A stretch of DNA of 32,754 nt from Dehalococcoidia bacterium. GTDB lineage: Bacteria; Chloroflexota; Dehalococcoidia; UBA2979. This document shows positions 1 to 10,035 of this stretch, one piece after another; the stretch's first letter is position 1, and each line of letters begins with the position of its first letter. Both the position numbers and the translations under genes were made by a program. The stretch spans positions 1 to 32,754 of the forward strand of contig SCVR01000202.1 of the NCBI GenBank assembly GCA_004296805.1, in the 5' to 3' direction. The notes under the pieces are model-generated. The model saw only the letters and a program-made list of their open reading frames with translations. It was not told the origin of the DNA and did no database searches.

Positions 1-339
1 CCCGCGGACGATCTCCTCCGAGCCGGAGACGCCGGCGCGTGACATCTCGTCCCACATCTTCGTCATGGTCTCGCGGGAGACGTTCAGGCAGAGGTACTGC
101 ATGGAGCCGACGCCCGGCTGAGCTTCCGCAATGGAGACCCGTGCGCCCTCGGCCGGGCCGACCAGCATGATGAAGGAGTCATTCCCACCGCCGTACATCA
201 GGGCACAGAAGGACTCTGGGTCGTCTCGGTTGGGCTCGACGTAGATCGTCGTCAGGCCGAGGCGCTGGTAGAAGTCGATGGAGTCACGCAGGCTGCGGAC
301 GATGATCGCTGTGTAGCCAACTCCGTGCGCCTGCAGCAT
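1..339 (-). CDS. VOC (glyoxalase/bleomycin-resistance-like) family protein, 3' end truncated by the window edge
   Basis: Manual reverse translation from ATG at 339 gives an open 113-codon frame: MLQAHGVGYTAIIVRSLRDSIDFYQRLGLTTIYVEPNRDDPESFCALMYGGGNDSFIMLVGP..., a typical VOC N-terminal half. Absent from the ORF track because it has no stop in the window. Confidence 0.8.
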   Translation of the reverse strand, partial: MLQAHGVGYTAIIVRSLRDSIDFYQRLGLTTIYVEPNRDDPESFCALMYGGGNDSFIMLVGPAEGARVSIAEAQPGVGSMQYLCLNVSRETMTKMWDEMSRAGVSGSEEIVRG

Positions 340-440
340 CCGAGCCTCCCCGCCTGTCGCGCCCTCGTCCCATCAGAAGTACGCGCCGCCGCAGGGTATC
401 TGCCTGACGTGAGACACGCGATGTCGGCGCCGATGCGTCG

Positions 441-446
441 TATCAT
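441..446 (+). promoter_or_regulatory. Putative -10 element (TATCAT) 6 nt before the ATG of the DinB-family gene
   Basis: TATCAT-CACGCC-ATG; spacing is compatible with a leaderless transcript. Confidence 0.4.
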
Positions 447-452
447 CACGCC

Positions 453-896
453 ATGCCTGACCTTGCCACCGCCATCGCCGAAAACGACGCCAGTCTGAGT
501 GAACTGAGGGCCCTCGTCGGCCGCCTGAGCGACGCCGACCTGACGCATACGCTGGGTGGCGGGTGGACCGTCGCGAGCGCGCTCGGCCACGTCGCATTCT
601 GGGACATGCGCGCCGCGGTGATGGCCGACCGGTGGAAACTTGCCGGTGCACCCTCCGGACTCAACATCGATGACGAGGGCGTCAACGAGGCGCTCGACCC
701 GCTGCTCCTGACCGCATCGGGCCGCGGGCTCGCCACCATGGCGCTCGCCGCCGCGCTGGCCGCCAACACGGCCATCGCCCGGCTGCAGCCGGAGTTGGCG
801 GCGCTCGGGTTCAGCGAGGGCAGTGTCTTCAACACCGGACGCCACGCGCACCGCCGTGAACACATCGAGCAGATCGAACAAGCGCTGAGGGGCTAG
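453..896 (+). CDS. DinB-superfamily / maleylpyruvate isomerase-like protein
   Basis: 147-aa ORF with N-terminal helical pattern '...LSDADLTHTLGGGWTVASALGHVAFWDMRAAV' and 'HRREHIEQIEQAL', typical of DinB-like four-helix proteins. Confidence 0.7.
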   Translation: MPDLATAIAENDASLSELRALVGRLSDADLTHTLGGGWTVASALGHVAFWDMRAAVMADRWKLAGAPSGLNIDDEGVNEALDPLLLTASGRGLATMALAAALAANTAIARLQPELAALGFSEGSVFNTGRHAHRREHIEQIEQALRG

Positions 897-1306
897 GCTC
901 GCTCGCCATCGGGTGGTGCGAGCGTCGCCGCGAGGCGCTTCGGCGCCATCATCATCCAGGCATCTCGGATCAGCAGGTCAATGTCCTCCCACGGCGTGCC
1001 CGCCCGGTTGAGGCGGGCCGCGACGGTGCCCTGATGGCCCACGTACGGCGGGCGGTAGAAGTGTTCCGGGGCCTCGGCGATTAGCATCTCCTGCACCCCG
1101 GGCGCGGCCTTAATCCAGATCGCCTCCTCGCCGTCACCGTGCAGGTTCACGGAGAAGGTCACGAACATCTTGCCCGCGACGAAGAAGGCGGGCTGGCTGT
1201 GGCTCGGGCGCTCCGTGACCTCCGGCAGCGCGAGGCAGAGCGCGCGGACCCGTTCGAACGGGTCGGCCGGCGGCTTCGGCGTGGGGCGATTGCGCGCTGC
1301 CGGCAT
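893..1306 (-). CDS. MmcQ/YjbR family DNA-binding-like protein
   Basis: From ATG at 1306: MPAARNRPTPKPPADPFERVRALCLALPEVTERPSHSQPAFFVAGKMFVTF...; ends with WMMMAPKRLAA. Typical MmcQ/YjbR pattern. Convergent with the DinB gene; the two stop codons overlap in a CTAG. Confidence 0.75.
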   Translation of the reverse strand: MPAARNRPTPKPPADPFERVRALCLALPEVTERPSHSQPAFFVAGKMFVTFSVNLHGDGEEAIWIKAAPGVQEMLIAEAPEHFYRPPYVGHQGTVAARLNRAGTPWEDIDLLIRDAWMMMAPKRLAATLAPPDGERA

Positions 1307-1343
1307 CGGGGTCGCTCCTCTCGCACGGCGTGCGGCGAGCCTG

Positions 1344-1349
1344 TACGAT
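1344..1349 (+). promoter_or_regulatory. Putative -10 element (TACGAT) for the valS leader
   Basis: TACGAT-CCAAAG-GTG; 6-nt spacing to the leader peptide start codon. Confidence 0.4.
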
Positions 1350-1355
1350 CCAAAG

Positions 1356-1421
1356 GTGAACACGAAGCACGAGCCCGCCCTCGTACCGTCCGTAGCCCTC
1401 GTACTCGTAGTAGTACGGTAG
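1356..1421 (+). CDS. Valine-rich leader peptide MNTKHEPALVPSVALVLVVVR (valS attenuator leader)
   Basis: GTG start, 21 codons plus TAG. Six Val residues, all GTA, ending GTA-GTA-GTA-CGG-TAG, in a high-GC genome. Followed directly by hairpins and valS. Confidence 0.75.
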   Translation: MNTKHEPALVPSVALVLVVVR

Positions 1422-1458
1422 CGGCAGCGCGGCCCGGATCGGGCCCGTCCGCTGCCGC
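1421..1458 (+). promoter_or_regulatory. Leader RNA hairpin between leader peptide and terminator
   Basis: GCGGCAGC (1421-1428) pairs with GCTGCCGC (1451-1458); inner GGCCCG-GAT-CGGGCC (1431-1445). The 5' arm begins inside the leader stop codon. Confidence 0.6.
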
Positions 1459-1460
1459 TC

Positions 1461-1490
1461 AGCCCCGCCGGTGCGGGGCTTCTTGTTTCT
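1461..1490 (+). terminator. Intrinsic terminator / attenuator upstream of valS
   Basis: AGCCCCGC-CGGT-GCGGGGCT perfect 8-bp stem (1461-1480) followed by TCTTGTTTCT, 28 nt before the valS ATG. Confidence 0.75.
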
Positions 1491-1517
1491 CAGCCGCCTG
1501 AACCCTGTGAGGCCTCG

Positions 1518-4208
<2,691 letters not shown>

Positions 4209-4211
4209 GGG

Positions 4212-4766
4212 CTAGCGCGCACGCGATGCCGTCGCCAGCAACTCCCGCGCCTCGCGCGGCGTCCGGAGCACGATCACGTTGGCGTGATGCGGGATCGAGG
4301 CGAGCGCCTGGGCGGTGCGGCGCCGGGTGCGACGCCACGCGGTGATGCCCCAGAGCAGCATCGAGTCCTTCGAGAAGAACGTCTGGCGCAGCGACTCGTG
4401 GTTGCCGTTCCAGAGCGGGGCGCCTAGGAGCGACCGCCAGATGGTGCGTGAGGCGAGCCGCCAGTACACGACGTGGAACGGCAGCCGCAGCCAGATCGCC
4501 GTGTCCGCCTGCGGCAGGATGAGGTCACGTACCGCTCCATAGTTGCCGTCGCAGATCCAGCCCTCCGGCGAGGCGTCGAGCGCGGCCTGGACCTGGACGC
4601 GGAAGTCCTCGTCCGTGCGGTCCTCCCAGTTCGGGCGGTAGTGGACGATCGCATCGAGCTCGATGAACGGGATACCGAGGCGCTCGCCCAGCGCGCGGCC
4701 GAGCGTCGTCTTACCGGAGCCGGAGTTGCCGTAGATCGCGATGCGCCGTCCGATGTCGTACGGCAT
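4212..4766 (-). CDS. P-loop nucleotide kinase (adenylate kinase / topology-modulation FlaR-like)
   Basis: Walker A 'IAIYGNSGSGKTTLGRALGERLGIPFIELDAIVH'. Confidence 0.75.
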   Translation of the reverse strand: MPYDIGRRIAIYGNSGSGKTTLGRALGERLGIPFIELDAIVHYRPNWEDRTDEDFRVQVQAALDASPEGWICDGNYGAVRDLILPQADTAIWLRLPFHVVYWRLASRTIWRSLLGAPLWNGNHESLRQTFFSKDSMLLWGITAWRRTRRRTAQALASIPHHANVIVLRTPREARELLATASRAR

Positions 4767-4768
4767 GG

Positions 4769-5602
4769 TTAGTCCTCAGCGGCGCGTGCGGCTTCGACGA
4801 TGAGCGACCGGAACGCGTCTGCGACGCCGGGCGCCGCGGCGATCCACGTGTCGATGGCCCATGCGCCCTCGGGCAGTACGGGTGGGTGCAGCGCCTCCGC
4901 CATGCCACCCGCCTCGCGCACGATCAGCGAGCCAGCCGCGGCGTCCCACCAGTGCGGGCCGCGTTCGTAGTACGCCTCCAGCCGTCCGCAGGCGACGGAG
5001 CAGAGTTCGAGGGCAGCCGAGCCCTCGCGCCGGATGTCGCGCACGACATCGATGATCCGCCCCAGCATCCGGCCCTGCCGCCGGCGATGTTCCGGCATGT
5101 AGTCGAACCCCGTGCCCACGAGCGCGCGGTCGAGGCTCGCGACGTCTGAGGTGTGGATGCGCGTGTCATTCAGCCACGCCCCACCACCAAGCCACGCGTG
5201 GAACGTCTCGCCTCGTTGCGGGTCGACGACGGCACCCGCGACCGGCTGGCCATTGATCTCCGCAGCGATCGAGACGGCGAAGTCGCCGCGCCGGTAGAGG
5301 TAGTTCACGGTGCCATCGAGCGGGTCGATCACCCAGCGGACGCCCGAGGTGCCGTCGCGACTCGCGCCCTCCTCGCCCATCAGCCCGTCGTCCGGCCGCG
5401 CCACCAATAGACGCCCAACGATCAGCGTCTCCGAGGCGCGGTCCATCTCCGTGACCGCGTCGGTCGGCGAGGTCTTCGAATCGATGGACCGGACGCCATG
5501 CAGGTTCGTGAGCAGCAGCGCCGCGGCCTCCTCGGCGACGGACACGGCGAGATCGTGGAGCGCCCGGTATTCGGCGGGGGTGGCGGGTGTTGGGGTCGAC
5601 AT
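4769..5602 (-). CDS. Inositol monophosphatase family protein
   Basis: Motifs 'GEEGASRDGTSGVRWVIDPLDGTVNYLYRRGDFAVSIA' and 'HWWDAAAGSLIVREAGG'. Start taken as MSTPTPATPAEY (ATG 5602). Confidence 0.9.
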   Translation of the reverse strand: MSTPTPATPAEYRALHDLAVSVAEEAAALLLTNLHGVRSIDSKTSPTDAVTEMDRASETLIVGRLLVARPDDGLMGEEGASRDGTSGVRWVIDPLDGTVNYLYRRGDFAVSIAAEINGQPVAGAVVDPQRGETFHAWLGGGAWLNDTRIHTSDVASLDRALVGTGFDYMPEHRRRQGRMLGRIIDVVRDIRREGSAALELCSVACGRLEAYYERGPHWWDAAAGSLIVREAGGMAEALHPPVLPEGAWAIDTWIAAAPGVADAFRSLIVEAARAAED

Positions 5603-5706
5603 GATCGGACAGTATGCGCCGCGCCTCGCCTCGTACACACGCGACTCGCAGCACCGCTACTCTCCACCGGCGACACACAGGATCGCTTGCACCCGAGGAG
5701 TCCCCC

Positions 5707-6474
5707 ATGCCAGCAGCAGCACCCAACCTCAGCGGCCGGAACGCTTTCGTCACCGGTGGCAGCCGAGGCATCGGCCGCGCAATCGCTCTCGCGCTCGCGG
5801 CAGCCGGCGCCAACGTCGCGGTGAACTACACCCGCCACCCGGACGAGGCGAATGCAGTCGTCGCCGAGGTGCAGAAGCTGGGCCGTAAGGCCGCCGCCTA
5901 CCAGGGTGACGTTTCCGACTACGCCTCCTGCGAGGCGATGGTCGCGAAGGCGCTCGGCGAGTTCGGCAATTTCTCGATCCTGGTGAACAACGCCGGGATC
6001 GCCTCCCGCGGCAACTCCGTTGTGGACACGGACCCGGAGGAGATGCGACGCGTCGTCTCCACGCACGCCTTTGGCTCCTTCTACATGAGCCAGCTGCTGG
6101 TGCCGCAGATGCGTCAGCAGCCACGCGGCGACATCGTGATGATCTCGTCCGGCGCGGCGACCGGCCTCGCCGCCCGCGGCGGCCCGTACAACATGGCCAA
6201 GACGGCGATGGAAGCCGTGGCGTTCACGCTGGCGAAGGAAGAGCGCGCGAACGGCATCCACGTCAACGTCGTCGCCCCCGGCCTCGTGGAGACGGACATG
6301 GGCGAACGGCTGATGAAAGCGCGCGGGGCGGACATCAAGGCGATGGCGGCAAACTCGCCGTTCGGGCGGGTGTGCCAGCCGGAGGACATCGCGGACGCCG
6401 TGCTGTTCCTCTGCTCCGACGCCGCCGGGTACATCACGAACCAGCGCATCCCCGTGAACGGCGGCGGCTTCTAG
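5707..6474 (+). CDS. SDR family NAD(P)-dependent oxidoreductase (FabG-like)
   Basis: 'GRNAFVTGGSRGIGRAIALALAAAGANVAVNY', 'NNAGIAS', 'YNMAKTAMEA'; ATG 5707 preceded by a GAGGAG Shine-Dalgarno. Confidence 0.9.
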   Translation: MPAAAPNLSGRNAFVTGGSRGIGRAIALALAAAGANVAVNYTRHPDEANAVVAEVQKLGRKAAAYQGDVSDYASCEAMVAKALGEFGNFSILVNNAGIASRGNSVVDTDPEEMRRVVSTHAFGSFYMSQLLVPQMRQQPRGDIVMISSGAATGLAARGGPYNMAKTAMEAVAFTLAKEERANGIHVNVVAPGLVETDMGERLMKARGADIKAMAANSPFGRVCQPEDIADAVLFLCSDAAGYITNQRIPVNGGGF

Positions 6475-7229
6475 CCGTCCACGTCCTCGCCCCATTTGCG
6501 GTCCAGGGGACGCCAGAGACGCCGGTCATCGGGTGACTGCGAGCAACGGACGACGGACTTGCCGCCCTCCAGTCGAGGGCGGATCCAGCCGAACGTGTCG
6601 ATGCGGTCGTCGCGGTCGATCGGCTCACCCGCCTCGCTGATGATGAGGTCGATGTCGGTGCGCTCACGCATCTGGCCGGCAGTGACGACGCCCTCGAGTT
6701 CGCGGATGCCGCGCAGGTCGATGAACCGGCCGTCCGCCCCGCCTGCGCGGAGCCCGGCCGCCGCCAACGCGCCGACGGCGCCGCGACGGTCGCGGCCGAG
6801 GGCGCGGAGCGAGACGTTCGCCTCGTTGGAGAACGTCATCGCCCACTCGAGACGCATGATTTCGGTCTGGCAGCGGCGCCCGAACGCAAGCACGTGCGGC
6901 AGGTCCGCGTGCCGCCCCATGATCGAGAGGCCGGGGTCGCTCCCCTTCGCGGCCGCCTTCCGCAGGTAGGCGACGAGGTCGTCCTCCAGGTCGAGGACGG
7001 AGCGGTCCGTCTCGATGCCGAGGGCATAGCAATAGTTGTGGCCCGTGTCCTTGATCTTGTCGGTGCGCATCAACTCATGGCGGGTGACCCCGAGCGAGGA
7101 TCCCCAACCCTCGTGGGCCACGTAGACGGCGAGGGCGCGCGCGAGGTCACCGGTGCCGGGCGACCCCTCAATGTCGGTGTCGTCCAGTCCGATGATGAAC
7201 TGCTCGCGGATGGATCCGTCCTGGGTCAC
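6471..7229 (-). CDS. GxDDTD-motif protein (TiaS N-terminal-like, bacterial)
   Basis: 'FIIGLDDTDIEGSPGTGDLARALAVYVAHEG' resembles the DDTD motif of TiaS-type proteins. Overall assignment uncertain. Confidence 0.5.
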   Translation of the reverse strand: MTQDGSIREQFIIGLDDTDIEGSPGTGDLARALAVYVAHEGWGSSLGVTRHELMRTDKIKDTGHNYCYALGIETDRSVLDLEDDLVAYLRKAAAKGSDPGLSIMGRHADLPHVLAFGRRCQTEIMRLEWAMTFSNEANVSLRALGRDRRGAVGALAAAGLRAGGADGRFIDLRGIRELEGVVTAGQMRERTDIDLIISEAGEPIDRDDRIDTFGWIRPRLEGGKSVVRCSQSPDDRRLWRPLDRKWGEDVDG

Positions 7230-7295
7230 AGCGCGCCCTCCCTCACCTCGGCTGCCCGAGTCTAACGAGGCTGCCCGGCTGGCTCACCCTCAGGG

Positions 7296-7655
7296 CTATC
7301 GCCCCAGGGCATCCAACCGCTCGTCGGACATCCCGAAGTGATGGGCGACCTCGTGATGGACGGTCCGCCGAACCTCGGCCGCCATCTGGGACGGGGCAAA
7401 CGCCCGTTCGTGCGGCCCCTGGAAGATGACGATGCGATCCGGGAGCATCATCCCGTAGTCGCCACGCTCCGTGAGCGGTGTGCCGGTGTACAGGCCGAAC
7501 AGGTCGTCCTCCAGCCCCACGTCACCCGCGAGGCGGTCGGCGTCGGTCGGCTCCCGCCGCACCATGACCTCGACGTTGTCCATCTGGGCGGTGAACTCGG
7601 GCGGGAGCGCCAGCATGGCGCGCCGGACGAGGCGTCGGAAGCGATCACGGTCCAT
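7296..7655 (-). CDS. Metallopeptidase family protein (zincin-like, DUF1025/PF06262 type)
   Basis: 'VRRTVHHEVAHHFGMSDERLDALGR' HExxHxxG zinc motif; 119 aa. Confidence 0.85.
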   Translation of the reverse strand: MDRDRFRRLVRRAMLALPPEFTAQMDNVEVMVRREPTDADRLAGDVGLEDDLFGLYTGTPLTERGDYGMMLPDRIVIFQGPHERAFAPSQMAAEVRRTVHHEVAHHFGMSDERLDALGR

Positions 7656-7830
7656 CCGGCGAGTCTACCGGCGGCTCCCTCAGGCGTCCCTGCACCCGTC
7701 CAATGAGGCGCGATCGGTAATGCATCGGTAAACGGGGTGGGCCGGGGGTAAGGAGGCCGTCAGACCCGCCGATAGTGGGCATGAGGGTTTCTCCGTAAGG
7801 ACGACCCCGATGCGGGAGAGGAGGCGGAGC

Positions 7831-8274
7831 ATGCTCGGATCGCGACGACGTCCCACCACCCCGCTCCGAGACCGCATTGAGGCATCGATCCGCGAAGGCG
7901 TCGGCCTCAGCAAGCAGGAATGGCTCCTCGCGGCCCCGCTCCGGCCCGGTGACATGGACACACTTGCCGACGCCGTCATCGAGTGGAGCCGTGTCCGCGC
8001 GGGGGAGATGCGGCGTCCGCACGGCATTGACCAGTGCGCGCTGGCCCTCGCCTGTGCACACCCGGGCGGCGCCCCGCTGGCCTCGACCACCTTTGGCGTG
8101 TTCCGCCCGATCGACCTGTACGCGGACGGCGGCATCCCTGAGCGGGTGACTGCGTTCCTTGAGGGACTGTCGCTCCCGGCCCTCAACGAGCCCGGGGAAC
8201 CGATCCGCTTCGCGGCGGCGCTGTTCTCCTGGGGCGATGTCGCCCGAGCGACCCTCTACGCCGACGACGAGTAG
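7831..8274 (+). CDS. Hypothetical protein
   Basis: ORF 7810..8274; ATG at 7831 (MLGSRRRPTTPL...) preceded by GGAGAGGAGGCGGAGC Shine-Dalgarno. Confidence 0.55.
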   Translation: MLGSRRRPTTPLRDRIEASIREGVGLSKQEWLLAAPLRPGDMDTLADAVIEWSRVRAGEMRRPHGIDQCALALACAHPGGAPLASTTFGVFRPIDLYADGGIPERVTAFLEGLSLPALNEPGEPIRFAAALFSWGDVARATLYADDE

Positions 8275-8352
8275 TCGCGACGAGACAGTCGCGACGAGGC
8301 TGCGGAGTCCGTGGGTGTCGGGTCTGGCAGAGCCGCCTGTTGTGAAGTCGGC

Positions 8353-8568
8353 CTAGTCGCGCAGTGCGGCCATTGCGATGGTCTCGGCCAGGCGCTGGAT
8401 GGGGCCACCCTCCACACCGAGGGCTTCGCACATCTGCACGAGTTCTGTCAGTTGCAGGGGACGGTGGTTCGGCGCGCCGGTGATGCGCATCGCCCGAGAC
8501 ACCAGCGCACGCGCGTCCGAGGTCGAGGTGACCTGGGTCAGCGCCTGGAGCAGATCGTCGGTCGTCAT
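8353..8568 (-). CDS. Small hypothetical protein (71 aa)
   Basis: MTTDDLLQALTQVTSTSDARALVSRAMRITGAPNHRPLQLTELVQMCEALGVEG...; GAGGGAA upstream of ATG. Plausible helical composition, unlike the arginine-rich frame artefacts. Confidence 0.55.
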   Translation of the reverse strand: MTTDDLLQALTQVTSTSDARALVSRAMRITGAPNHRPLQLTELVQMCEALGVEGGPIQRLAETIAMAALRD

Positions 8569-8722
8569 CGTGAGGTTCCCTCGGAGGACGCTGGGTGAAC
8601 TCCGCCTAGGGCCATCCTCGGCAGGTTCGCAGGCCGTGCTTCTCCGGAAAACCCCTCGATCGGCCGTCCTGCTCGCGTCCGCCGAGCGTGAGGTTGGGAG
8701 GCTGCCCGTCTACGATGGGTAG

Positions 8723-9862
8723 ATGCACCGTGCCTCGCGTCTGATTCTCATCGTCGGCTGCCTGGCGACGCTCCTCATCGGGTGCCGCACGGAACGCGAC
8801 ACCGCCACGGTGCCTCGGCGCGACCGCCCCACGGCCGGGGCGCCCCGTGCCTTCCTGATGGGGTTCACGGACACCCCGGCTGCGCTCACGCCGGATGCCT
8901 ACACCGCCACCTTCGACCTCGCCTCCAACTACGGCGAGATCATCCTCGTCCAGCGCGCCGTGGCGTGGAGCGACTTCGTGCCCGGCTCGAAGCCCTCGGA
9001 CGCGCTGCGTGAGCAAACGCTGCGCGCACGCGGGGCTGCGAGCGAACGCGGCCTCACCCTGGCGATGGCGATCGACCCGTTCGACCCCGCCGCCCGAGGT
9101 CGCCTGCAGGGCCTGCCGCAGAAGTACGCGGGCAAGACCCTTGCCGACGCCGACCTGCGGAAAGCGTTCGTGGCCGACGCGGCGTTCGTCGCACGCACGG
9201 CGAAACCCGCGTACCTCGCGCTCGGCCTTGAGGTGAACACGACCTTCGAGCGGAACCCGGACGGTTATCGCGCATTCATCGAGGCGTACAAAGAGGCATA
9301 TGACGCGGTGAAGGCTGCCTCCCCGGAGACGAAGGTGTTCCCGGGCTTCCAGTACGAGGAACTGCTCGGCATCCTCCCGGACCTGCCGCCACACCCGCCT
9401 CGCTGGCAGTTGCTCGAGGCGTATGGCGCGAAGATGGACCTCCTCGCGATCACCACATACCCCTCGTTCGTTTACGAGGTCGCGCGCAAGATCCCGCCGG
9501 GCTACTACCTCGACATCACGAAGCAGACGAAGTTGCCGGTGGCGTTCCTCTCCGCGGGCTTCTCTGCTGCGCCCGGCCGCGACAACCTCAACTCCTCGAC
9601 GCCGCCCGAGCAACGGCGCTACCTCCAGCGGCTGATCGAAGATGCCGACGCGCTCGCCTCGCCGTTCCTGATCTGGTACGCGGGCCGTGACCCCGGCTTC
9701 GCGCAGTCGCCGCCGTTCGACCTGCTCGGCAGCCTCGGCCTGCGCGATTCGCACGACCAGGCGAAGGAGGCATGGGGCGTGTGGGAGGCAGCCACCAACC
9801 GACCGTATGACCCGCAGACGCCCCCGCGCACGCCGACCCCAGCCGCGACCGTCGCCCCGTGA
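8723..9862 (+). CDS. Lipoprotein with a glycoside-hydrolase-like (TIM barrel) domain
   Basis: N-terminus MHRASRLILIVGCLATLLIGCRTERD has a lipobox (LLIGC); later 'YLALGLEVNTTFERNPDGYRAFIEAYKEAYDAVKAASPETKVFPGFQYE' resembles GH-A-type barrels. Confidence 0.7.
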   Translation: MHRASRLILIVGCLATLLIGCRTERDTATVPRRDRPTAGAPRAFLMGFTDTPAALTPDAYTATFDLASNYGEIILVQRAVAWSDFVPGSKPSDALREQTLRARGAASERGLTLAMAIDPFDPAARGRLQGLPQKYAGKTLADADLRKAFVADAAFVARTAKPAYLALGLEVNTTFERNPDGYRAFIEAYKEAYDAVKAASPETKVFPGFQYEELLGILPDLPPHPPRWQLLEAYGAKMDLLAITTYPSFVYEVARKIPPGYYLDITKQTKLPVAFLSAGFSAAPGRDNLNSSTPPEQRRYLQRLIEDADALASPFLIWYAGRDPGFAQSPPFDLLGSLGLRDSHDQAKEAWGVWEAATNRPYDPQTPPRTPTPAATVAP

Positions 9863-9999
9863 GGCGCCAGGACCGCAAGTACCTGATCCTCGGCGCGTTC
9901 GTCGTGCTCGCGCTCGCCTTCTACTGCGTCGCGGGCACGCCGCCCGCCGTGCCGGACGCGGCCACCGCGACTGCGACACCGACCCGCGCGATCCCGTAG
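9859..9999 (+). CDS. Small single-TM protein (46 aa), translationally coupled to the upstream lipoprotein
   Basis: GTGA overlap (GTG 9859 / TGA 9860-9862): MRRQDRKYLILGAFVVLALAFYCVAGTPPAVPDAATATATPTRAIP*. Confidence 0.45.
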   Translation: MRRQDRKYLILGAFVVLALAFYCVAGTPPAVPDAATATATPTRAIP

Positions 10000-10035
10000 G
10001 TTGTCCGGGCAAACGACACCCAGTGGGAGACACCC

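Noticed and set aside
8273-8298. Short direct repeat AGTCGCGACGAG (two copies) after the hypothetical gene
   Set aside because: Short and two copies only; no CRISPR-like spacing or other context.
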